64,000 nucleotides of DNA from Lotus japonicus (taxonomy: Eukaryota; Streptophyta; Magnoliopsida; Fabales; Fabaceae): NCBI RefSeq assembly GCF_012489685.1, contig NC_080043.1:37277127-37341126 (forward strand), read 5' to 3'. Both the position numbers and the translations under genes were made by a program. Position 1 is the stretch's first letter. Every line of letters starts with the position of its first letter. Positions 24,099 through 35,806 of the stretch are shown piece by piece. The notes under the pieces are model-generated. The model was not told where the DNA came from. It saw nothing but the letters and a program-made list of their open reading frames with translations, and searched no databases.

Positions 24099-26136
24099 AT
24101 GGTTTCCCCGGAAAACACCAATTGGCTTTTCGATTACGGCTTGATCGACGACGACATTCCCGGCTCCGATGGCTCCTTCACGCTCTCCGCTTCCGCCTTC
24201 AACTGGCCTCCACCACCACAGCCCTCCAATGTCGGGTACTCAATTTCCTTCCTCAATTTCTCTCTGTCGATGTAATTAGGGTTTGCATGTCACTTCATGT
24301 TGTTACACGTTTGCAAATTGTGTGTGTACATAGAAGAATTGTGCTGTGTGGTTTTGATTTGGTTTGAAAATCACGAATTGTTGCAGTTTTTTTCACTGTT
24401 GGTTGTGGATTTGCTCAGTTTTGCCTAATTGGGTCTGTCTGTGAATTTGTAGTTTGACTTGAGGTAGCTTTTAGACATGCAAGTTCTTGAAGCATGTGCT
24501 GCTGCATTTTGTATCAAGAGATGCTAATTGTGCTGTAATCTGCTTGTAAGCTGTGTGTATAAATTGACACCAGTGTAATTTAAGTTGTTGTCTGAGCAGA
24601 ATGAGAAAATAATATTGTGTGATAGCTGATAATATTTCAACCCCTGAATATTTGTTTATTTTGCACTTCTGTTTTGATGATACTGTCTGCTTCTAGGGTT
24701 GAAATTGATGGCTCCCTGGGGGATTTTGATGGGCTCAAAGATCCTGGTGTGAAGAAGAGGTACACAGTGCTTTTTACCTGTCATTTCTCATAACACATGC
24801 CATTTAATATTAACCAACATGTGTGGTATGGCTACATACCACTTATTTTTTATTTCCCGGTGTCTATTCTTTGGCTTGTGTGGACTTCTTATTCTTTGGC
24901 GTACCATTTTGTTTCTTTTGTTCTTCTTCTACTCCTTAATTTGTGTTCTAACAGTTAAGGACTGAAATAAAAAGGCAGTGTTATCAATTAACTTACGGGT
25001 ATCAAATAATATAATTGAGTCAAATGGCGAATTAGCATGGTTTCTGAAATGAGGATGATAAGCTCTAGCGTTAGCGCCTAGCAGTATTGGTTCAGCAGCA
25101 TAAATAAAGAAATTTCCATAGAAATCCTATTGCATATGCTTCAGTATAACCCAGTTTATTTTTCCCTGTTTTCTCCAACCTCTCTCCTCACAACTTCTTT
25201 CACTGTCCAAAGCATTCAGCATCATTGCTCTTTGTAATTCAACACCTAAAACTTAACGATGAGTGAATCCAATCTAGATAGTTGCTATTAGAAAAAAGTT
25301 ATTCCATTTCTCTTGCTTATTTTATTCCTACTGCAGGGGTAGAACTGATTCATGTGCACCTTCTAGCTCTAAAGCTTGCCGGGAGAAGTTGCGGAGGGAT
25401 AAACTGAATGACAAGTAATTTTTTTTATTTCCACCTTCTTCCATCAATCTGTTTTTTATCCTTTTCATGGGATTGTGTTGAAATGTGTATTTGGGGCATG
25501 TATCTAATTGATTGACATGGATAGGTTTGTCGAATTAGGCTCCATCTTGGAGCCTGGAAGGCCTCCCAAAACAGACAAGGCTGCTATTCTTATAGATGCA
25601 GTTCGAGTGGTGACGCAGTTGCGAGGTGAAGCCCAGAACTTGAAAGACTCAAATACAAGTCTTCAAGAAAAGATAAAAGAGTTAAAGGTGAGACCTCCAT
25701 TTGTTTTCAATACTTTTATTTTTGAAGGTGGCAGGTCTTCATTCTAGATCATTTCATTTCCTTGAGTTTTCTGCTGTAACAGTTTTACTGTGTAGCTCTG
25801 ATTAAAACATCATGTAGGGACCTTATATAATCTAACCATTGAATACCCTATCTATCTACTATGTAGGCTGAGAAGAATGAGCTTCTTGATGAGAAACAGA
25901 GGCTTAAAGCAGAGAAAGAGAAGTTGGAGCAGCAGGTGAAATTAATGAATGTTCAACAACCTGGTTTCTTGCCAGCCCCTCCTACAATTCCTGCTGCATT
26001 TTCTGCACTTGGTCAAGCCCCTGGCAGCAAGTTTGTGCCTTATGGTTACCATCCAGGAGTTGCCATGTGGCAATTTTTGCCGTCTGCTGCCGTGGATACC
26101 TCACAGGACCATCAACTCCGACCACCAGCTGCCTAA
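24099..26136 (+). CDS. bHLH transcription factor, ILR3/bHLH105 type (group IVc)
   Basis: Five exons with GT/AG borders and consistent phase: 24099-24235, 24697-24759, 25337-25414, 25525-25687 and 25867-26136, giving 236 residues, the usual ILR3 length. The N terminus MVSPENTNWLFDY is diagnostic. The basic region SKACREKLRRDKLNDKF (about 78-94, with Glu83 and Arg87 for E-box contact) leads into helix-loop-helix FVELGSILEPGRPPKTDKAA. A heptad-rich coil follows to about residue 170, and the conserved end is DTSQDHQLRPPAA. Known group IVc factors (ILR3, bHLH104, bHLH34, bHLH115) act in the nucleus as dimers, switch on iron-uptake regulators and are degraded through BRUTUS-type E3 ligases that bind the C terminus. 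No lesion is seen. Which of the four paralogues is orthologous cannot be decided; ILR3 fits best. Confidence 0.93.
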
Positions 26137-27031
26137 GTTGGCATTGTACAATTACTTGGCCTTCCATTCTGGCCCAGAAATTGTATTAATTTACCCTAAA
26201 ATTCTTGCCTTTTAGCAGTCTACCAAGTATTCTAACTGGAATCAGTGGTGACTTTGACTGTATTTGGCATCTGATACTATTATGAAGTAATGCTGGTATT
26301 TGCATGTATATGTTAATTAGTGTGTGGGGCTCTGTTCACTTGGCTTTTATCTTTGTTACTCAGTTTCAATATAATCCAAGGTCAAGTAAAAAGAAAGAAT
26401 GAATTCTTGCAAAACCGTATTATAATTGGTGAAATGTGAATGTTGCTATAGTTCTGAATTTCTACCACATCCTTTTTTTTTCAGCAGGAAAGAAAAGTTC
26501 TAAATTAAAACCAATTGGAGTTTCTCCATTAACGAGATGCACGTGATTAAGTACATGTATGGATACTGGTAAAAAATCATACTGAATCCAAAATCACCAC
26601 GTGGATTACCCCAAACATGCCAAGGGATTTTGGCTTGTTGTGTTCTTCCAACATGTATTGAAACGTGCACTAAAATTCAAAAGTCTTCACAAAAGTAAGT
26701 CTTGTAAGGGTCGAACGCTCGACCTCAAGGGTTTAAATATCAAAGTTCAAACAACTTTATCACCACGACCTGATTTTAAATTGGCTAAGATGTACTTATT
26801 TTGGATTTAATTCAAATATTATCATGATTTGGAGTCATCAAAATTAAGAAATAAACATAGTATTTGTTTACTTGACTTTTTCCAACAGCAGTAGGTTTCT
26901 AAGTTAGCTTTTATTCTCCACCATTGGTTGAACTTTGGAGGTTGCCAGTGTATATCTTATCCAGATAGAGCTTGGAGACAACAGTTTCATATCAAAACTA
27001 TCAGATCTTACTGCTCAGTTTGAAACCTTAA
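26137..27031. other. 3' UTR of the bHLH gene and intergenic spacer
   Basis: The bHLH 3' UTR probably ends within the first 250 bp. Near 26710 is a short palindromic GGTCGAACGCTCGACC. A GTATGGATACTGGTAAAAAATC segment (split here as GTATGGATACTGG plus TAAAAAATC, near 26557) resembles the ends of the foldback at 28331-28457. No gene is supported. Confidence 0.5.
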
Positions 27032-28063
27032 ATGGCATCAGCATCATCCTATCTTCATACAACTCATTTCCAATCTCTCAAAATTTCCAAGCCATCATCA
27101 TGCATGCCTGCACTTTCCAACATCCAATTCACATCAATTCCATTTCCTACTACTCATTATCAACACAAACACTACCATATATCCTGCATCCCTTCAAGTC
27201 TCACTCTTCCCCTCAAAGCTTCATCCACAGCCATCCACTCCTCACTCTCCTCCCCTAACCCACCCACCTCAAAGGAGGAGGCCATACTTCAGGCCAAAAC
27301 ATCCCTTTCAACAACCTTAGAGAAGCCCCTCAACAACCCCAAACTAATTGGCAAGATCAAGAAACTAAGGCAACCCAAGTTCAGAGTTGAGATTCCAGTC
27401 ATTGATGACTCACCAGATTCTCTTGCCCAACTTGCTCTTGATATTTTTGGAGACATACCCATCAAAAGAAAAGGTTCTCCCATTAAAATCTTAGTCCTGT
27501 GGCCTGATGCTAAATTGAAAGAAGCTGCCACTGTTGCCTTTCAGTCTCATTCAACTAGCCAAGTTGAGAACTTTGACATTCCTTCAGTGACCAAAGGTGA
27601 CCCCAGAATCTTGAATTCTGCAGATGTGGCAATATTATTTTTGCCAGAGAGTTCTCAATTGTCAGTGATGAAAACAGTGAGTGATGCCTTTTATCCAAAG
27701 CCAGTGGTTATGGTTAATCCAAAATGGGCATTTGAAGAAGAGAGCAACTTTGGTGATCTAAGTGGCTTTGTGGGGTCTTTTGAAGTGGTTTATTCTTTCA
27801 TGGGATTGGAGGTGAGAGGGATCTTGAGCAAAAGGAAAGGTGTGGTTTTTAAGTGTGTGAGAGATGGGGTTGTGAGTGGAGAGAAGTGGAATGTTCATGT
27901 AGAAGAAGGGGAAGGACTAAAATTGGTTTCATCTTTCAAGGCTAGGCCAACTATTGGTGAAGTTGAGAATGTGTTGTACAATCTGATGGCTGTTAATTCA
28001 CCTATAACCAAGTCTGCAAAATTCATCAAGGGATTGGTATCCAATGTGACAGGGAAGAAGTAA
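27032..28063 (+). CDS. Plastid DUF1995-domain protein (LPA3-like family)
   Basis: Single exon of 343 residues beginning MASASSYLHTTHF. The first 75 or so residues are rich in Ser, Thr, Pro and His with few acids, as in a chloroplast transit peptide. A charged helix (SKEEAILQAKTSL) follows. From about residue 120 the block RVEIPVIDDSPDSLAQLALD opens the DUF1995 region, with ILVLWPDA, DVAILFLPESSQ, VVMVNPKWAFEEE and a C-terminal KARPTIGEVENVLYNLM. Arabidopsis relatives include LPA3, which helps photosystem II assembly; whether this is LPA3 itself or the related plastid paralogue is unclear. The start fits because an earlier frame lacks transit-peptide character. It converges with the galacturonosyltransferase gene 800 bp downstream. 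Confidence 0.82.
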   Translation: MASASSYLHTTHFQSLKISKPSSCMPALSNIQFTSIPFPTTHYQHKHYHISCIPSSLTLPLKASSTAIHSSLSSPNPPTSKEEAILQAKTSLSTTLEKPLNNPKLIGKIKKLRQPKFRVEIPVIDDSPDSLAQLALDIFGDIPIKRKGSPIKILVLWPDAKLKEAATVAFQSHSTSQVENFDIPSVTKGDPRILNSADVAILFLPESSQLSVMKTVSDAFYPKPVVMVNPKWAFEEESNFGDLSGFVGSFEVVYSFMGLEVRGILSKRKGVVFKCVRDGVVSGEKWNVHVEEGEGLKLVSSFKARPTIGEVENVLYNLMAVNSPITKSAKFIKGLVSNVTGKK

Positions 28064-28864
28064 ATGGAGCTGAAGGTTTGGTTTCCAAGGTCTTTGATTC
28101 ATTCACATGACTTGTGAGCAGAACATGTTTGATAATATTGTCACAGTGAACTTTGAGTGCACCACTATTTGACCATTATATGAAGAAAGCTTGTAGATGT
28201 AGTAGTACTCAACAATTTTGAATGAGAATTCAGATTACTTTCAAGGACCATGCCTTTAGTTTTTGACATTCTACACACCAGAATATGAAATGCATGATGA
28301 GAAGCTCTCCTGTTAACTTGATATTGTGAATGTTTAGGTACATGGTAGAAAATCAATTAAGGCAAAATCATGGTTGAGAGAAGCAACTTCCCATAACTTT
28401 GGCTTCTAGCAGTCATGATTTTGGCTTCTCAGTGATTTTCTACCGTGTATCCAAATATGCATGTGGTATCTGTAGATTGAAACGAAATTGGATAAAATGG
28501 TTCTTTGGTCTCTCTTTTTCCCTGAACTTTTATTTCTTCATCTTATGAAAAGCTTATTGTGAAACCTTGAGCCTGCAGGTTTATTTTTCCCAAAAAAAAT
28601 TTGTTTTGTCTCAGTACATATATGTGATCTACAAATAGTCAAATACTCATACTTACAATATGGATTGAAGATAAAAAGAATCTGAGAGTTTCAACTGAAG
28701 TAGTACATTTAAAAAGATTTTAAAGCAAGAGAGGAGCATCATGCCATATCACTGTTGTCCCTTTCTTGTCATCGAAGGCCTTGTGCTTGGAAGAACTCTC
28801 TCATTTTCTGTTTACATTGGATACAAATTCCATTTCTTCAACTCATCAACAAGGTCAATTTTTT
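28064..28864. other. Convergent intergenic spacer
   Basis: It holds the 3' UTRs of the DUF1995 gene (plus strand) and the galacturonosyltransferase gene (minus strand), with a small foldback element between them. No further gene is seen. Confidence 0.6.
28331..28457. mobile_element. Small foldback (MITE-like) element
   Basis: The left arm (TTTAGGTACATGGTAGAAAA and on through AAAATCATG) and the right arm (complement reading TTTGGATACACGGTAGAAAA through AAAATCATG) pair over about 45 positions with several mismatches around a short loop. A sequence like the arm end recurs near 26557. No clear target duplication was found, so the superfamily is not assigned. Confidence 0.6.
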
Positions 28865-31518
28865 TCATGGCCTAATGTGACAACTCTTGATGAACTTATC
28901 TGAGAAATTGACATACTTTGTCCACAATGGCCGTAACTGCGGAAAAGCTATTTCTAGCCATGGCTTCGCCCTGCCATTGAAATGAATGACACCAGCACTC
29001 TCAACATCAGCAGAACTCGTATTTTCCTGATATCCCAATCCTAGCATATGCCAAAAAGGATCGATAATGTGAACATGACCATGAAATGCTATCAATCCAG
29101 GAGGTAATGTCCCTAGCTGCCACAAGCTCAGGTCTGATTTAATGTTCTACATAAAGCAAAACAGAAACATCAATATTTAATCACATAAACTATCACTTTT
29201 ATGGAAACTCAATTTGGATGAAAAATAGTTAAAAGTTTTTTCTTTTTATGGTAGAATGGAAGATACATATACCTGCTCAACCCAATAATGATATCTATTG
29301 CTTATATTGGTCTTCCTCCAAGCCTCCAAATCAAAAATGTTCATGCCATAGGCCCAAGCACATTCATGGGGATTGAAATTTTCAGATATTAGAGGGTGGG
29401 AAAAGTTCAAATAGCTTTTCAACCTCTTTGACATCACAAACTTATCTTCTCCAACACATGTTTCTACTGCCCCATTGACTTTTCCATTCATGTCAATGTC
29501 CCATAGAGGTGTAAGATCAGTTTGTACCACAATATCATCATCAAGGAAGACCACCTTGTTAAGACTTGGAAACAACTGTAAAGCAAAAAGTGTCATTCCA
29601 ATATGCATCACAGGTACATATTTACTCGGTTATAAGCTATCAAATAAAAGATTTACTTGCTTGCTATCTGTCGTACCTCTGGGAGATTTATCCGGATGTG
29701 GTTCATCATTGAATTATACTTTGGACTAAGTGCTTGTAGTTTTGCTGCAATAACATTGGGCTTCTCAGTAGAATTCTGCACTATAGCTGATGAGCCCCCT
29801 CTAAACTGTGACCGCACCTTTTGATCTTTCTCCATTGCTTCGAGAACAGGCACCTTTCCTTTTGTGAACCAATCGAAATGGTGCAATGCCTTTACCTCAA
29901 TTATTGCAGGTGATAAAGGATGCAATGAGAACCATGCCTGCATGGGATAATAAGTCTTTTTATCTGTGATTATGTGCAGAACAACTTTCTGGGATCGCAA
30001 ACTGTTCCGAACAAGTGATGTCGCAACGACAGAGGCGGCGATGACATTGTCTGAGGCTAGGACAAAGTGGAAGTAAGAATTGTCAACCAGGGCAGGGACT
30101 AATTCTGCAGATGGCAGCTGAAGGCGCGCCGCTGCATTGTTGGTGTGCTCATTGGCCAGCCTCAAGGCAAGGCAATGAAGTTGTTTAGGTATGCTGCTTG
30201 ACGCTACATGACGATATAGATATTCTTGGATTTTAGCCATCCTAGTCCTTTGTTCCATAAGGGTTACCTGAGAAATATTCAGCTTTGATTAATGGGGACT
30301 TTAACTTGAAAAACTGTAACAATTGTATTAGAATTATTTCCTCTTGTTGAAAAAAAAAAAGAGATAAAGGAGAGTGCTACCATTTCTCGAAGTTTAACTG
30401 CAAATGTCTTGGCATCATATCCACCTTCCTTCATAACAGTCATGAACTCTTCTAAAGTCTGTGGAATATCAGATCTTCCCTGTAGTCCTTCTTTGTCAAG
30501 GGGTTCATTTAATGTTTGATATATCACTTCTGGGACCTATCAAAATCCCATGTTACTTTCATCCACCAATAGAAAATTAAAGTCAAAAAATTGCAAAATT
30601 GATTCAGATGGAGATAGATATAATTAGAAGAGTTAAGGAGATTACAGCTGATTCAGGCCTTCTTCCCAAAATCCTTGGCCCTAGTTTTTTTCCTAAGCAA
30701 CCTACACAAATGGTTTGAAGTTAATCTAAGTCATATATACTGATACAATAAATTATTAAATATATCTAATGGCATCATTATTTCAAGTCCAGATTTTGTA
30801 GTTCTGGAGTTCATCCTTTATCATTGTAATTTTAAGATCATAAATTAATTTTAAGACCATTTTAAGATCACATTGTAATTTTAAGATCATATATCTAGTG
30901 TTCATATTAATCTGTACCAAATACCTAATCTATTTTAAACAGAGAAATTTAAGTGGATGGTTAAGTTTACCCCAACAGTAACTGACAAATCATATAAAAG
31001 TCCAGCTCTGACAAAAGGGATAACATAAAGAAACTCTTGGTAGATAATTCTAATCATGTTTGATTTGTCTCTTCTTATTGCAGATTTACAGTTCTCACAT
31101 GGATCTCAGTGGCGAGGTAATCTATAAAAATTTACATTTCTGAGTTCTGAGCAGATAGGCAAACATATTATACACGCACATCAACCAATACTTACAAAGA
31201 ACAACTAAGGCATGTGCATCTTTCCCATTGTGTTACAAATTCCCTGAACTTATCTGAAGTCCCATTAATTAATCATAGAAATTTTCAAATCAAAGGTCGG
31301 TAACTTTTTGATCACTTGTTTGAAGACTTGGAGTGCAGACAACAAATAGCAATTTAAATATCATTATAAGTTCAAATATTTGAAAAATAACATGCTTTGG
31401 TATATGGAAAATTGAAGCCTTATCCACCGTCACATTCTTGTTGCACTTCCTCTAATGCACTTGTTTGTCTTTCTGTCTGTACCTTCATGTGTTCATGTTT
31501 GTGACTGTGTGTGCGTCA

Positions 31519-31570
<52 letters not shown>

Positions 31571-31793
31571 GTAATAGTTTACCTATGGTAGAGCACTTGT
31601 TTTCTCCATCAATGCCATCCACTGCTGTTAAAACAAACACAAACCGTAGAAGAAAAGTGAAGAACAAGAGTGAGTAAAAGAGCATCCTATAAGAAAGACG
31701 CCTCGATGCAACCTTCACTTTGATAAACTCCTTCAACCCTTTGCCAGGAAGCACAGTAACATGCCTCAAACTTGGAGATATGTGGAGCTGCAT
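28865..31793 (-). CDS. Galacturonosyltransferase, GAUT13/14 type (GT8)
   Basis: Six exons on the minus strand, phases consistent: 31793-31583, 30701-30646, 30536-30381, 30267-29677, 29575-29273 and 29146-28865, giving 532 residues, equal to the family length. The start MQLHISPSLRHVTV is characteristic. A membrane anchor spans about residues 37-58 (LFYSLLFFTFLLRFVFVL), making a type II Golgi protein. The GT8 catalytic part has FLDDDIVVQTDL (metal-binding Asp cluster near 350), GAVETC, CAWAYGMNIFDL and HFNGRAKPWLE, and it ends SCHIRP. The enzyme transfers galacturonic acid from UDP-GalA to growing homogalacturonan; Arabidopsis GAUT13/14 act in pollen-tube pectin. GAUT12 (IRX8) is less likely because exon 2-4 sequence follows the 13/14 pattern. 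No lesion is seen. Confidence 0.93.
31523..31571. repeat. Compound (GT)n(GA)n microsatellite in intron 1 of the GAUT gene
   Basis: About 13 GT units are followed by 11 GA units. On the coding strand it reads (TC)n(AC)n starting about ten bases after the intron 1 donor GT. It is probably length-variable between accessions. Confidence 0.95.
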
Positions 31794-33219
31794 TTTGTTC
31801 AAATGCAACAAATACCAACACAACAAGGAAGGGCAACACCAAAAGCAGAATGAACAGGACAGGGCTTTGAGCTCTTCCTCTTCAACAGATATTCCTTATG
31901 ATCAACAACAGAAGAGAACTGCAAGAATCCATATCAGGTTATGCTGTAAAAGGAAGGTTTTGATGGTGTTGAAGAAGGTTGCTATCTTTCACCTAACCTT
32001 GCTTAGCATTTGGGCCAGGCATTTCAATGGTGTTTGAGGACTTTAGTATTTTTTTTGAGGTTAACTTGGGGTTGTTGAAGAGAAAGAGACATTGGACTAA
32101 GAAGGAGGGGTGTTGTTTGGTTTAAAAGTTTTGGGTATTGCCTTGGTCTTGAAGGAGGGAAGTTGAGGAAGAACAGAAGATGAGAAAAAAAAATTTTAAA
32201 ATATGTACTTTGCCGTGTATCTATCTTGTATGCTTGGCTTTGCCACCACATGAAGCTTTTTAGCATAGAGTTTAGAATATGACATAAAAAGGAACTTCTA
32301 AATGGAAAATGACTCTCTCTCTCTGAGGTGGGGTTGAGGACGTGGTTCTTGGAGTGAAAACTCAGTAAACGTTAATTCTTTTTTCTCTTGGAAGCACATG
32401 TAGATATAAGGTAGTTCAAACACTTGTTAGACTTTTATCAGTGAGGGGCTTAGAGGGTCACTTAGCAATTAGAGAAAAGATACTTTGACTATGTTTTTTG
32501 TGTGTATCAAACTATTTTCACCAACGATAACCATGAGATTAATGGTTTTGAGCCTTTAAAATCACATTAAGTAGGTAGATCTCTTTCAATAATTCATTCT
32601 TTATACACATCGTTCAAAAAATGAATCATCAACTATATGCGTAAGAAATCTAGCTATGTACCAATTGTGCGAGATTTGTTTGTTAGCTTTGAATATGTTG
32701 ATTGCTAATGTTATTGATTTGTCTTTGTTAATTAATAAATGGTGTTAGGTGGAAGAAATTCTGTCTTATCATTATCAAGTTCATAGTCACCAATTCTATC
32801 TGCGGGACACTGAAGAAAAAGAAAAATTGTACTAATGTACTATGACCATGTCCCTAAGTATTGGATGAAAGGTATTTATTGAGAAAATGAAAAAAGAAAT
32901 ACACTTAACTAACAACCATTGAAACTCTTCTTTCTGAAAATCTTTGGGAGCTCAGATACCAAATTAAGAATTGCGACAAAAATCTTATACAAGCCAAAAA
33001 AAAAAAGTTGGAAATATCAATATGAATTGCAGCTACTTTCAAACTTTTATGCATGCACACTCTTACGAGTGCGGCTCTTATAAATCAAACTCTTGACCTT
33101 AAGGATTTGATCACAACTTTAATTGGGTTCAATTTTATGAAAAAATTGTAAATAAATAAATAAAGAGAAAATTAATATAATTATTAATTAACTTTTTACA
33201 TTATAAGATAATTTAAGAC
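31794..33219. other. 5' leader and upstream region of the GAUT gene, then intergenic
   Basis: The first few hundred bases upstream of the GAUT start (minus-strand sense) are the probable leader and promoter, including a TC-rich run near 32315. No TATA box is called with confidence. Further right the sequence is AT-rich without a gene. Confidence 0.45.
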
Positions 33220-33220
33220 A

Positions 33221-33361
33221 TAGACAAACAAACTTATGTGTAAATAGAATGATAAATTCATTGACTAAAGAATTATAGGTTAATAGATATGAGCGTAAAC
33301 ATACAATGTTGTGTTTAACCATGAATTTGTCATTCTATTTACACATAAGTTTGTTTGTCTA
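33221..33361. mobile_element. Foldback element with about 40-bp arms
   Basis: The left arm at 33221-33260 (TAGACAAACAAACTTATGTG then TAAATAGAATGATAAATTCA) is the reverse complement of 33322-33361 with a single mismatch. The loop is about 60 bp. Transcribed, it would form a long near-perfect hairpin. It could be a MITE remnant or a small-RNA source; no target duplication is clear. Confidence 0.75.
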
Positions 33362-33463
33362 TTTCTTATGATTGAACAAGACCTTAAATAAGTTATCGCC
33401 TCATAGTAGTCATTTAAAAAGACTAAACAATAACTAAAAAAGTTATAGAATATGAGAAGACTT

Positions 33464-33911
33464 TGAGGGGATGGGAAGGAAGAGAAGCCCTACTCTTGTT
33501 TGGAAGCTCAAAATTCCACCTAAAACCTCCAATTTGGAAGAACTCCACAAAATAACTAGAGTTTTATTGGATGAACTTCCGAGGGTTCTAGAAGAGTCTC
33601 CAAACTCTTACCTTCTTATTAAAAAAACTCTCAAACAAATTAATAGAAGGCTTCTCATAAGTCTACGATTTCCCTTCTCTCCGCTCCAAAATCTAACTTG
33701 CAAACAAAGACTTTTGAATGTGAGTATTTAGGGGAGGAAAGGGCAAGAAAGGGAGAAGGAGTAAGTCATTCTCTTGTATGGATGTTCCAAATTATCCAAA
33801 ATCTTCCAATCCGTAGGAACTAAAAAAATATAACTACAAGAGAGTTTTAGAAGGGGCACTCTTGGAGGATTGTTAGAAATACCTTAAACTCTTCCCCCTC
33901 CTTCCCCTCCT
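33464..33911. repeat. Possible MITE with GAGGGGA-rich ends
   Basis: The left end GAGGGGATGGGAAGGAAGAG resembles the reverse complement of the right end (GGAGGGGAAGGAGGGGGAAG). The interior has diverged direct repeats of CCAAAATCTTCC-like phrases. No clean target duplication was found, so the limits are approximate. Confidence 0.4.
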
Positions 33912-34325
33912 TAGGAGTAGCCCAACAAATTGCAAAGTTTTATTCATTTTACCATTTAATTACACATAATAACATATCATCTATATAGAAAAACTTATTA
34001 CAACTTAAAAATTCAAAGAAAATTTTCAAATAAAATAGGACTAGAGATAGTATAAATGAATTAGATCTATTTACACAAAGCCTAAAACTTAAGCTATTTT
34101 CGGTTTTCACCCCCTATATGTGACTTTTCAAATACTGATAGATCGATGATGCCACCGAAAATTTACTGATAGATGGTGTGAATCCTTACGTAGACGGTTG
34201 ATCAATATATGTAAGTTTAGTATATATCATTCCCACACACATGTTTTTTTCTTTTTTTGAAATCCACATGATTTTATATTCATCTCAATTTTATTATTAA
34301 ACTCCAAAACATCTTACAAATAATA
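33912..34325. other. Intergenic, nothing recognised
   Basis: AT-rich sequence ending in the TA that serves as left target duplication of the MITE at 34326. No coding or RNA feature is supported. Confidence 0.5.
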
Positions 34326-34519
34326 CTCCCTCCGTTCTTTTTTAAGTGTCGTTTTAGAATAATTTTTTTGTTTCAATTTAACTGTCGTTTTGATGTTTTA
34401 GGTTCCATTTTGTCAATTATACCCTTACTTATTCAATAACTCCACTTCACATTTTCCATAAAATTCTTCTTTCTTAATAACTATGAAGACCTTTATGACT
34501 TTATGATTGGGTGAGAGTG

Positions 34520-35304
34520 TGTATACACTGATTTTTGGTAAACAAATATCTTCTTAGTTCGACTAAAGGAAGTTTAGATTCAGGGTCCTTTTGAGAAAAC
34601 GCTTTGCCAAAGTGTTGTGTGTGTGTGAATGGTTTTCGACAACAATGAATTGGTTCAAACAGAACTGGATTTCATCAAGCACGGGTCAATTACACAGAAG
34701 TCACATACATCAAAATAACACGTAAGCTACAAGAAGTGTGGGTTTCGACAGGAAAAGTGCATAAAGGAACTGGAAATTAACAAACTTAATACAAGAAAAC
34801 TAAAGTGTTGGTTCTGCAACATACTCCTCCATCATCACGTCTTGCTCCTTGAGTCTCATTGATGCAGACATTTAGAGCTTTTTGGTGAATTTTCAGAGTT
34901 TGAGTTGGGAACCCTTTTTCTGAATTGGATTCTCCTATTTATAGAGCTTCATGTTCCGCGTGTCCTTGACGGTTTTCTTCCTCAATGGATGGGTTAGTGG
35001 GTCTGGTTTCTCCCACGATCTGATGCTTGCTCCGGAAGTTCCATGCATGGTGGTGGGGATCGTGTTCTTCAACTGCTTCAACCGTTTCTTGGCCACGTTT
35101 TCGACCAACGTGGTGAGAATCTGACTTGGTCAATGCGGCACGTGTTACATGTGCCTGTATTTAGCAGTACTTGCTAGTGTCGAATTCGGCTGCCTCCTTA
35201 ACTTGGTGCATTTTCCTTTTTCTTTCTTTAGTCCAAATTCGACTACCTTGGGTGTTTTGGGCCGGATGTGTTTTTTTCCTTTGGGCCAAAATATTGGGCC
35301 AACA
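34520..35304 (-). repeat. 3' LTR of the Tat-like element
   Basis: The LTR is 785 bp and runs from TGTATACACTG to GGGCCAACA. Next to it at 35305-35318 is the purine tract (minus strand ATTTTTGGGGGGCATC). It holds the 22 bp that the other LTR has lost. Confidence 0.92.
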
Positions 35305-35641
35305 GATGCCCCCCAAAAATGTTGATTCTCGACTACCAGTCCTTGGAGGGATCAAGCATTTTTTGCCCGTGCATTTCGACGGAGCTTGACGGCTGTTTGT
35401 GACTTTTCCCTTTCTGATTTCAAGTCCCATCAGAGATCCAATCGTTTGACTTTTGCTCCAATCAGAAGCCTTGACGTCTGACTTCGTCTGCCGTGTGCCG
35501 TCTCTATTCTAGGGTAATCATGGCCCTTTTCTAGCCTTTTCGTTAGGGTTTGCGGTTATATAATAAAATAACCGTTGGATTTCAAAAAAATTTTTATGCA
35601 CCATCCTATAATGCAGCTTCACGTCCGACTATTCTCTTGCC

Positions 35642-35649
35642 TATAAATA
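35642..35649 (+). promoter_or_regulatory. TATA box of the antisense plant-mobile-domain gene
   Basis: TATAAATA stands 158 bp before the ATG at 35807, outside the LTR and on the plus strand. It suggests that the antisense gene has its own promoter and does not use the LTR. Confidence 0.55.
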
Positions 35650-35806
35650 CGTCATTGTTGGCCCTCTGCGAGCTTTACCGTTCTTTCAACCACTCAAGTT
35701 TTCAAACACTCAAGCTTTCAAACACTCAAGCTTTTGCCTGATTCCGCTTGTGATCACCTTCAATCGTTTGGTTTCTGCTTTCCCGGTGTATTCTCTGAAC
35801 ATTTCT

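Noticed and set aside
26700..26720. GGTCGAACGCTCGACC, resembling a polymerase III B box, as a SINE or tRNA sign
   Set aside because: No matching A box at the right distance, no poly(A) tail and no target duplication were seen.
33060..33120. Possible SINE fragment with CTCTTGACCTTAAGG phrase
   Set aside because: Only one weak box-like motif and no defined ends.
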